DNA from: Thoreauomyces humboldtii
Taxonomy: Eukaryota; Chytridiomycota; Chytridiomycetes; Spizellomycetales; Powellomycetaceae
Length of the DNA: 13,572 nucleotides
Direction of reading: 5' to 3'
NCBI GenBank assembly: GCA_027596035.1
Contig: JADGJA010000633.1
Location: forward strand, 1 to 13,572
In this document: positions 1 through 7,919 of the stretch, piece after piece
How positions within the stretch are numbered: position 1 is the first letter of the stretch
Layout: each line of letters starts with the position of its first letter
Made by a program: the position numbers and the translations under genes
Notes under the pieces: model-generated
Told to the model about the DNA's origin: nothing
Database searches by the model: none
What the model saw: only the letters and a program-made list of their open reading frames with translations

Positions 1-1291
1 TCCCCATGCCCCCCCGAACAGAGCCCTCCCTGCGTGAAGCTCGAATGCTACCTCCGTCTTTGCAACGTCCCATACCTCGACAGAAGAGCCCAGGTCCTGC
101 GAAAGTCTCCCACAAAGACTGCTCCCTACGTCGAGTACAACGGGCGATGCGTCTCGGACACCACCCTGATCGTGGCCTGGCTGGAGGAACGAGGCATCTC
201 AAAGGGGCTCGACGGGAACTTGACCGGCGAGGAGATGGCGACGTCCGAGGCTTTCAGATACCTGATCGAGGAGGGAATCTACTGGCATGTGAGTTGGACG
301 AAGGTCTACGGGCCGAGAAAGCGGGGCCAGTTCTTATGCGCGCGAAGCGCGGATCTCCCGTGAGGCGCCCACGAAAGCGGGGCCAGTTCTTACCCGCGCG
401 GAGCGCGGCACTCCCCTCTCGGTCCGCGTAGCGGACCGTTCGTTGCATGCGTTCCTCTTACCCGCGCGAAGCGCGGATCTCCCGTGAGGCGCCCACGAAA
501 GCGGGGCCAGTTCTTACCCGCGCGAAGCGCGACACTCCCCTCGCGATCCGCGAATTCCTCCTCCTCTTCCGCGCGAAGCGGAACCCAAAATGTCCGCAAA
601 GCGGACCGGCGAAGCCATGCAAGGCACTCCCCACAAAAGCGAGGACCCCTTGCATGCCGCGCAAAGCAAAGCACGGCATCTCGACTTTCCTCACGAATCT
701 CACTTCTCACTTTTCACTTCCACCTCCATCTCAACCTCCACCGTCAAGACATTGTACAGCAGATGGGAGAACCAAGCCAACTGGAGTCGATTCGCGTCGC
801 TGGCGTTCGCGGGACTCCCTAGCATCCTGCGCTTTCCCGTCTCCACGCTCGTGCGAAGGCTCGTCCGAAAGCAGCTGGCAGGGCAAAAGACGGGGCGACA
901 CTCCTTCGAGACGGTGCTGCGCTTGTCCGATCGTGCGTTCGATGGTGGGTCTCCCCCTTTCCCCAACCCGATCTTCCATACACACCGTCCGCTGATGGTA
1001 CGCTTCCACCATCTCCAGCCCTGTCGGTACAGCTCGGATCGAAGAGGTATCTCTTCAGTGACGAGAAACCTTCATCGATCGATGCGAGCGCTTTCGCTCA
1101 TCTGTCCAACATCCTGTACGTGGCCCTCCCTGACGACCGATTGCGCGAGTTACTGGTAGGCATCACCGAACGTCCTTCCGTCCTTCATTCCACGAACCAC
1201 TTACACACCCCTCTCCCAGTCCACCAAGGCCAACCTCGTCAAGTACTGCGAGAGGATGCGACGTGACGTGTTTCCAGAGCGAGTCGTCTAA
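1..1291 (+). CDS. Fax/metaxin-like glutathione S-transferase-fold protein, 5' partial
   Basis: The reading frame is open from base 1, so the true start lies upstream. Exons by splice signals: 1-288, 749-944, 1019-1155, 1220-1291 (stop TAA 1289-1291); phases agree throughout, giving 230 visible residues. The N-terminal part is a thioredoxin fold: SPPCVKLECYLR, then VPY, then APYVEYNG with the cis-Pro position, then VSDTTLI. The C-terminal helical part contains YSRWENQANW, GLPSILR, GRHSFE, YLFSDEKPSSIDA and NLVKYCERM. This order is that of the failed-axon-connections/metaxin GST-like family (GST_N_4 and GST_C_6 type domains), which is present in many fungi. The biochemical role of fungal members is poorly defined; glutathione use is not shown by the sequence. 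The acceptor of intron 1 (CAAG at 745-748) is weak but gives the expected join YWH-TLYSRW. Intron 1 (289-748, 460 nt) is far longer than introns 2 and 3 (74 and 64 nt) because of a hairpin-rich repeat cluster. Family assignment is fairly sure; exact function is not. Confidence 0.85.
311..680. repeat. GC-rich mini-hairpin cluster with 124-bp direct repeat, inside an intron
   Basis: This stretch lies wholly inside intron 1 of the GST-like gene. At least seven short perfect inverted repeats can be read, most with 3-nt loops: 339-351, 394-408 (6-bp stem), 420-438 (8-bp stem, loop GTA), 462-476 (6-bp stem, loop GAA), 519-531, 567-583 (6-bp stem, 5-nt loop) and 592-606 (6-bp stem, loop AAA). Longer-loop pairs follow: CATGCAAGG 616-624 with its complement 648-656, and ATGCCG 654-659 with 674-679. 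A direct repeat of about 86 bp, 332-417 against 456-541, has only a few mismatches. The core AAAGCGGGGCCAGTTCTTA recurs at 318, 374 and 498. No coding sense is evident. I do not recognise it as a named element; stem-with-tiny-loop GC elements are best known from organellar genomes. Confidence 0.85.
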
Positions 1292-1500
1292 GTATGTGTG
1301 TATTGCCCATCCGGACCGTCCGGAACGACATCCACCCATGTCATCAGGTCTTGATTCATCGTTCCACCGATTTCCAGCTGGGCATGTACATAGAATATCA
1401 TTTGATACAGGGGTTCGGGAGGATTTCTGAAAGCCTCCGTCCTTCGTTCCCCAACTGCTCTCGTGATATTCCGCGCTGCTTGTCTTACGGTACGAGCCGT

Positions 1501-1556
1501 ACCCAGTCCCTGGGTCGCCCTTGTCCGATACCAGCAGGGCGCCCTTGTCCGATACC
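1501..1556. repeat. Short hairpin plus 24-bp tandem repeat
   Basis: ACCCAG-TCC-CTGGGT at 1501-1515 is a perfect 6-bp inverted repeat with a 3-nt loop. It is followed by a tandem pair sharing CGCCCTTGTCCGATACC at 1516-1532 and 1540-1556 (offset 24 bp). It lies between the two copies of the duplicated exon; no gene is seen here. Confidence 0.7.
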
Positions 1557-1675
1557 TGTACGGGTCCTGTAACGCTATGGTAGCTGAGGATGGGCACTCG
1601 TGTATCTGGTTGTGGGACATTTATGTTGAGAGGGGTTCGGGTAAGGGTCAGGGTTCTTACGATGTCGGCGTTGGA

Positions 1676-1919
1676 GTCCTTCATTTCGCGAACCACTTAC
1701 ACACCCCTCTCCCAGTCCACCAAGGCCAACCTCGTCAAGTACCGGTACTGCGAGAGGATGCGACGACGTGACGTACAGTATTCCCAGAGCGAGTCGTCTG
1801 AGCGTATTGCATCCGAACCGTCGGGACGCACGCCAGGCCATCTTCCGTTTCCTCCATCTTTCCTCTGCGGCACTGGGTGCGTTGAGGGGCGGAGGGGGGG
1901 GGGAAGAAAATATCATTTG
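1676..1919 (+). repeat. Diverged second copy of the GST-like gene's last exon and its 3' flank
   Basis: This segment resembles 1180-1404 at an offset growing from 496 to about 515 bp through small insertions. The match starts in intron 3 before the acceptor, runs through all of exon 4 and continues into the 3' flank to a shared AATATCATTT (1394 and 1909). The first 25 or so codons are nearly the same, but copy 2 has extra bases such as a repeated TAC around CGG near 1740 and an extra CGA near 1765. The acceptor CTCTCCCAG at 1707-1715 is unchanged. In phase with exon 3, copy 2 stays open to a stop at 2010-2012, with no TAA at the original place. It may be a dead exon copy or an alternative terminal exon. 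Confidence 0.8.
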
Positions 1920-2174
1920 TGGAGAGATTTCGGTTCCATGCTACTATCATGGCATGAAAGTCCTTCCCGTGCGCGAAAAGAGAAGTGCACCGACTTGGAT
2001 CGGCGACGCTGATTCAAGCGACCCAAGGAGGTCTTTGCATCCATCCAGACGGCCGACAAAACCCGTCGACGCACAGGGTAGTGCAACTCCGTGCCCTTTT
2101 CCTCTTCCACCACCGCGACGGAGTCCCATACCTTCCCATCCTTCGACGAGAGAAGGGGGGGAATGACGTACTTG

Positions 2175-2480
2175 TTAAAAGTCATCGTCCACCTCGAACC
2201 AGCCGGTCCTCAGACCCGGCAGAGGGGCCAACGGAGCGCCCATCAATGCCCCTGGAGTCCTGGTCGCTTCTGCCATCGCCGATGGCGTCGGTGCGGTATG
2301 TATGGATGATCGAGGCGGTGCAGTAGACGACGATGAGGAGGAGGAGGAGGAGGATGTGGGTCGTGGTGGTTGGGCAGAGGAACGAGGTTGGTTGGAAGGC
2401 GAAGGACGGGAGGAGGCTGAAGATGGCCGTGACGACTGGCCACTCCGGAAGGCCCTGAAGGAGGAGGATCGGAAGGCCAT
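2175..2480 (-). CDS. Small Ser/Pro-rich hypothetical protein (doubtful)
   Basis: This is a 101-residue minus-strand frame starting at ATG 2480-2478 in a good initiation context (A at -3, G at +4). The N-terminal half is rich in Ser, Arg and Pro and has a run of ten serines, encoded by a TCC/TCN repeat; the basic start MAFRSSSFRAFRSG could be a mitochondrial presequence. The C-terminal part reads PGALMGAPLAPLPGLRTGWF before a stop at 2177-2175. I do not recognise a family. A second frame overlaps the stop and runs to 1913. A phase-0 intron starting GTGGAC (about 2188) and ending after a C7TTCTCTCGTCGAAG stretch (about 2135) would join the two into a longer protein. The gene would be head-to-head with DDB1, 267 bp apart. 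Low-complexity composition means it may be spurious. Confidence 0.35.
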   Translation of the reverse strand: MAFRSSSFRAFRSGQSSRPSSASSRPSPSNQPRSSAQPPRPTSSSSSSSSSSTAPPRSSIHTAPTPSAMAEATRTPGALMGAPLAPLPGLRTGWFEVDDDF

Positions 2481-2747
2481 TTTGCTCTGGCTGCCCTTGT
2501 TGTCGTTGGAATGACGGTAGTGAGCAGTGGTTGAATGGGCGCGGTGGTGGTGAGATGCTCTCGAGCAGAGGTTGCTCGTCGGGAGGAGCGAAAGAGATGG
2601 ACAAGACGTTAGCGGGGGCTGGTGAGATCATTTTGGGACCCATCCGAACCGTTCGGACACAACTTCCCTTTTCCCACGTCACCGTACGTTGCAATTCTTT
2701 GCAGCAGCAGCACCCGCCTAGTTCATATAAACACCCACAGACGTACG
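2481..2747. promoter_or_regulatory. Likely divergent promoter region upstream of DDB1
   Basis: This 267-bp gap sits between the doubtful minus-strand gene and the DDB1 start. It contains a near-perfect palindrome at 2643-2657 (TCCGAAC-C-GTTCGGA), a GCA trinucleotide run near 2700-2711, and an AT-rich CATATAAA at 2724-2731 only about 17 bp before the ATG, which is too close for a normal TATA box with a usable leader. The assignment as promoter is by position only. Confidence 0.45.
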
Positions 2748-5700
2748 ATGGGTCCAAATCTGTACGTCGTCAGTGCGAGGAAGCCAGACTCTGTGTCGCA
2801 TGCCGTCAAAGCCAGCTTTACAGGTCCAGACGACATCAACGTCATCGTCAGGTAACTTTCCCTCTGGCAAGCAAGCGTTCCGCTCTCCCTCTGAACCTGA
2901 ACTAAAAGGCATGGCCGCCCTTGGACAGCAAAACAACCCATCTAGAGGTCTTTATCCTGGAGCCCACCGGAGCAGATGACGGAGAGCAGTACCTACGACT
3001 GGTGCTAGACGCACCCATATACGACCGAATCACCACCCTGGGGAAATGCCGCCTTCCGGTACGAAGACCCAAAGAGAGGAGCCATACGGGCTGTGCTCCC
3101 GCTCCGCTGCAGATTCAGGAAACAAAGCTGAAAGTATGGACGGTGGCGAATCTTTGTCCTGATAGGGGAAGACGCAAGATTCCATCATCATATCCACGGA
3201 ACGACACAAGTTCCTCATCGTATCCTACAATTCGCGGACGCACCACCTCGAGACGGAGATCGTGGACGACATACGGGAGCCCGCGGCTCGCGTCTCAAAC
3301 TTCGGCTACATGGGGATGGTTCACGCGGACGGAAACCTGGTGGGAATCCACAGCTACGAGGGGATCCTTAAGGTCGTGGACCTGGGTCGACAGTTCAAGG
3401 CGGGGAAGAATGCGAAAAAGTCCACCAGAGAACCGAGACGGTCTTTGACGGCCGTTACTTTGAGGTCGGTTCCACGGAACGGGGGACCCATCCCGACTTG
3501 TTTCTCACTCGCTGGGGCTGGATGTTTTTTTTCCCGTCAGATTGGAGGAGAGATCTGTCATCGCCATGCAGTTCATGGAATCGGACGGATCCGGGGACCA
3601 GAAACCGATGCTGGCCTTGGTGTATCAGGATCACAAGAAGCAGCAGAACCTGAAGGTGTATGAGTTGGACCTCGTGGCACGGGAACTTTCCGAGAACAAG
3701 GACATCGTCCTGCAGAACTTGGACTTGCCGAAGCTTCTGATCCCAATCCCACGCGTCAGTGGTATGTGGGATCTTGAATGAAGAAGCGTTGGCATCTTCA
3801 AACAAAGTGGAGCTGTTGACAGATGGTGTGTCTGGTCTGCCCAGGTGGCGGTGTCGTCGTCATCTGCGAGCAAGTCATCCACGCATCGACCTACAAAGGA
3901 TCTGCAAGCACGCCCATCAAGCCAACTATCATGAAGAGGTGCGTTGCAAACAGATTTTGCTTCCATGTATGACCGTATGTGCTAAAGTTGCTTGCTTCTA
4001 GTTGGACGCGGCTGGACCCAGAAGGCACACGTTATCTCTTGGGTGATTACGAGGGCAAAGTCTACGTGCTGTACCTAGAATTCAAGAACGATGCCCTAGT
4101 GAACCTTACCGTCCAGAACATGGGTCAGGTAACGGAGCCTTTGGATATCCCAGGGTCCAAAAGCACAAGTTCCGAAATCTGACCTCTCCCTTTGAAATTT
4201 CCTATAGGCATCCCAATCCACGGCCCTTGCTTACCTTGACTCTGGCTACCTTTATGTCGGATCCCACTATGGAGATTCCCAACTCGTCCATCTTCGGCTG
4301 AAGCACAACGAGAATTACCAATATCTCGACGTTGTCATGGAATTCGAAAATCTGGCGCCCATAACGGATTTCTGCATCGTGGACATTGAAAAGCAGGGCC
4401 AGGTTCGTGGATATGCCGTCTCGAGTTTTCCTTGCAAACCATAATTCCGTAGGGGGACTGATCGTAATTTGAAAAAAATAGGGTCAAGTGGTCGCATGTT
4501 GCGGAGCCGGAAACGACGGGTCCCTCCGAGTGATTCGCAACGGTATAGGTATCGAGGTCCTCGGCACACTGAACGATGTTCCCGACATCAACGGAATATG
4601 GTCGTTGCGGTCGTCTTTCGCGGCAAAGTACGGGGCAAGCGGGGTTGCAGAGAGCTTCCACGGCATGGAAAAGCGTCAGTGAAGCTGATCGTAATTGCTC
4701 TTTCTGCCTCGCAGGACGGACGACACGCTCGTCCTATCGTTCATGACGGAGACGAAGCTGCAAGGGAAGGATCTGGACGGTAGCTTGGGGCCCATAGATC
4801 CTGCTGATGCCGGAGGTTTCATCCTGGATCAGCCAACTCTTGCCTGTGCGACCGTCCCGTTCGACCGAATCGTTCAGGTAACGTTACCGGTCCGGCTCTT
4901 CCTCAGGCCTGAGTCGGTAAGTTAAGAGAAGAATGAATCTAGGTCACGGCAACGACGGTTATGCTCTTGAATTCGAGGACACGAGGAATCGTCAAGACGT
5001 GGAACATCAGCGACCCCCAGTCCCAGATTCAACATGCTTCCATCAACCCGTCCCAGCTCGTTCTTGCAATTACCGGCGGTCGGATGAAGTACTTTGAGCT
5101 GACCGAACATGACGGTTTGATCGAGAAGAGGTAAACGTCGGCTTGTCGAACGACGGGGTTCTCCTTGGACCAGCTTATTCACACCATGCATCTCTTGGGT
5201 AAACAAGCGAGATTACCTTAGAGCACGAGGTCTCGTGTCTTGACATCAGTCCGTTCCAATCGAAGTCCAGCGACAGTTCGTCGTTCTGTCTCGTGGGACT
5301 GTGGACGGATATGAGCATACGACTTTTGGAACTCCCTTCGCTTCGGGAGATGGACAAGCAGGTTCTCGATGAAGGTTCTGAACCCTGTTAAGCTGCTATG
5401 TCAGTTTAGGAGCTTAATTGATTTACCAATCTAACTCTTCATAGAGATGATACCGAGATCCGTGCTGATGGTTACATTGGGCGGGATCGACTTTGCGATG
5501 GCCGCGCTAGGTGGGTGACAGCCCCGAGCTACTGGGACGACAACGAGCGGATTTTCACGCAGCATCCATCGCATCTTAGGTGATGGGCACCTGTTCACTT
5601 TCCACTGCGACCTCCATACCGGGAAGTTTGGAGAGCGGCAGAACGCATCCTTGGGAAGTCACGCGGTCGGACTTCGAACATTTCAATCCGGCGGTGAAAT

Positions 5701-7494
5701 GTGCGTGTTCGCTGCATCGGACCGACCCACGGTCCTCCATATGAGCAACTCAAAATTGAGGTTCTCTCCGGTCAATCTAAAGGTGCGTGCGCGCGGGAGC
5801 TCAATGGTCTTGTGCATAAGCTTGATCGCGCACATCTCGGTTCGGTTCCATAGGACGTAGCGTACATGTGTCCCTTCAACTACGATGGCGATGCACTCGC
5901 CCTCGTCTCTGATGGATCCTTAAAGATCGGAACCGTCGAGACAATCCAGAAGCTCCACATCAAGCGTATCCCTATCGGCGAGACGGTCCGACGTATCGCT
6001 CACCAGGAGAGGACCGGAACGTTCGCTCTTCTCACCATCAGACTCCTTCAAGACAAGAAGACACACGAGGAGGAGGAGCGCGGGATCGTCAAGTTGCTGG
6101 ACAACCAGACATATGAAGGTACGAACCTGCAAAAGGAACTTAAACCAGTCACTATGTCTCATCCCGCTTCCGGTTTCCCAAAAAAAAAGTACTGGACGAG
6201 GCCGTTCTGGGACCGTTCGAGATGGTTCAGTCCCTCCAGTCGGTAATGTTCGACGGGGCCGACAAAGAGTACTACTGCGTCGGAACGGCCATCGTCGTTC
6301 CTCACGAGTTAGAACCTGAGAAGGGAAGGATACTGGTGTTCGAAATCACGGTGGATCGAAAGCTGAGGTTGATGTACGAGCACGCCGCTTCGGGATGCCC
6401 TTACGTACTAAATACCGTTAGAGGAAGATTGGTGGCCGGGATCAACAGCAAGGTAAAACCAAGGAAGAAGCAGGGTGAGGGACGTCCATTGCTCATTGAA
6501 CCTTTCTGATACCAGGTACATATCTTCCGATGGGAGAAACAAGAAGGCAGCCAAACCTTTGCCTTGATCGAAACCGCCACTCACCGAGGCAACATCATTG
6601 TCCTCAATCTCGCCGTCCGAGGCGACTTCATCGTGATCGGTGACCTCGAGAAATCCGTCTCGGTCCTCACCTACGATCCCGAGACAGAATCCCTCTCCCT
6701 CGTCGCACGAGACCCCGACTCGAAATGGATGAGGGCCCTGGAGGCCCTCGACGACGACCTCTACATCGGAGCGGAACACAACCAATACCTCTTCGCGTTG
6801 AAGCGACAGAGCGACGCACCGAACGATGACGATAGGAGGAGGTTGATGCCCTTTGGTTTTTATCATCTTGGGGAGGGCGTCAATCAATTGCGACTCGGTG
6901 AGTTTGTCTGCAACGCGTCCGGGTGATCGTGTCAGCTGCGCTGGTTTCTGACCTTTTCCGTTTCCTCTTTTCTTCTGGGGGGATCTCAACGTAGGCTCAT
7001 TCAGCTCGAGTGTAGCCAGTCAGGACGACGCAAAGGCGAAAGCCGTGCTGGTGTACTGCACTGTCAGCGGCGGACTCGGCATCGTCGCCACCGTCGACGA
7101 TGCGACATTCACGATCCTGTCGCACGTGCAGGACAACATGAGGACGATCGTCAAGGGTGTAGGAGAATTGAGACATGATTCGTAAGTATCATTGTGTGTT
7201 TCTTGGCATCCACATTGAAGATCAGCTTGCTCAGTTTTCACGGACAGGTGGCGAGATGTAATGGACACGAGGGGACGACTGGTACCCTCCAAAGGGTTCC
7301 TGGACGGCGATCTCATCGAACAGTACCTCGATCTATCCAAGGAGCAGAAGGACGCCGTGGTGAGAGGCAGCAAGTCCGGAGGAGATGCCTCCCAGCAGCA
7401 AAATCACCAGCACGACAGCAAGCGGATGAAGAAGCTCAACGTGACGGTCGAGGACCTCACTCGTATCATCGAGGAGATGTCGAGGTTGCATTAG
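2748..7494 (+). CDS. DDB1: DNA damage-binding protein 1 homologue (CRL4 ubiquitin-ligase adaptor)
   Basis: DDB1 is the three-propeller adaptor that links CUL4-RING ubiquitin ligases to substrate receptors, acting in nucleotide-excision repair, replication control and chromatin regulation. Eighteen exons with consistent phases: 2748-2851, 2929-3058, 3166-3464, 3541-3761, 3845-3938, 4002-4128, 4208-4402, 4482-4627, 4715-4877, 4943-5130, 5208-5374, 5445-5510, 5580-5782, 5854-6118, 6190-6452, 6516-6897, 6995-7181, 7248-7494. The product is about 1148 residues, close to the family's 1140. Family signatures run in order: LYVVSARKP at the N-terminus, GKTQDSIIISTERHKFLI, LDPEGTRYLLGD, VGSHYGDSQLVHL, LRVIRNGIGI, TDDTLVLSF, LVGLWTDMSIRLLELPS, ASDRPTVLHMSNSKL, MCPFN, TIQKLHIKRIPIGE, GTAIVVP, GDFIVIGDLEKSV, and the C-terminal GFLDGDLIEQYLDLS with VEDLTRIIEEMSRLH. 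The N-terminal MMS1_N-type region and the C-terminal CPSF_A-type region (from about residue 790) are both present. Introns are 63-107 nt. The gene looks intact and functional. Confidence 0.96.
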
Positions 7495-7919
7495 TGAGAC
7501 CCTCCTCCCACCTCTCTCCCCCTCTCTCACACCCGAAAACGTAGTTAGCTTCCAGAAACCCTTTCTTTGTATCCTTCTTTTTTCTCTGCCACCGTTTTAT
7601 TTAGTACATTTGCGTCTCTGGGTTATTTGTGGTTGATGATCTGGGTGGGGCCCGGGCGGCCGTATTGCGCTCGAGAATCAGAAACACGAGACCCACCTTC
7701 GCGGTCACTTTCCTGTATTTCCCCGTCGGCCTTCAACTGTTTGGATTCCAGAGATCATCTATTCATCGGAAAAACATACGAGTATCGCATGTCCGGCCTA
7801 AAAAAAAGTAAACGCACAAATCGGGAAACGCAAGTAGCAGCGGGGAAGAGAGATGGGTGGTATTGGATGCGGGTAAAGTGTTTTGAGTTATGGGCCATAG
7901 TTGATCGAAAGGATGAAGG
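7495..7919. other. Convergent 3' intergenic region of DDB1 and the PPR gene
   Basis: DDB1 (plus) and the PPR gene (minus) end 425 bp apart, facing each other. The stretch begins with a pyrimidine-rich tract (about 7500-7600). I see no RNA gene, repeat or supported coding frame; the open frames here lack motifs. It probably holds both 3' untranslated regions. Confidence 0.6.

Larger units (their letters stand above)
1292..2174. other. Intergenic stretch without a supported gene
   Basis: This is the 3' flank of the GST-like gene. It holds the exon duplication, the 24-bp tandem repeat, two copies of a palindrome (about 1309-1325 and 1811-1827), and a ten-base G run near 1893-1903. Several open frames cross it on both strands, but none has recognisable protein motifs, and the longest minus-strand frame (1163-1696) runs antisense to the real exon 4. 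A possible second exon of the minus-strand gene at 2175-2480 could lie around 1913-2130. Confidence 0.6.

Noticed and set aside
311..606. CRISPR array.
   Set aside because: The repeats are few, unequal in spacing and in a eukaryotic intron; spacers and leader are lacking.
590..1159. A single 189-codon plus-strand gene.
   Set aside because: It reads from the hairpin repeats through exon 2 and then through intron 2 of the GST-like gene; only 749-944 is coding.
1634..1656. Interstitial telomere-like repeat (GGGTAAGGGTCAGGG).
   Set aside because: There are only two or three imperfect units, with no extended array.
1163..1696. 177-codon minus-strand open frame.
   Set aside because: It lies antisense to the real exon 4 and shows no protein family motif; it is a shadow frame.
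2302..2514. Glu/Asp-rich plus-strand frame.
   Set aside because: It is the complement of the serine-codon repeat of the minus-strand frame and low in complexity.
3135..3210. Apparent frameshift in DDB1 exon 3 (frame with RIFVLIGED against frame with HKFLIVSYN).
   Set aside because: A 107-nt intron 3059-3165 ending in CCTGATAG restores GKTQDSIIISTERHKFLI in one frame, matching the family; no frameshift is needed.
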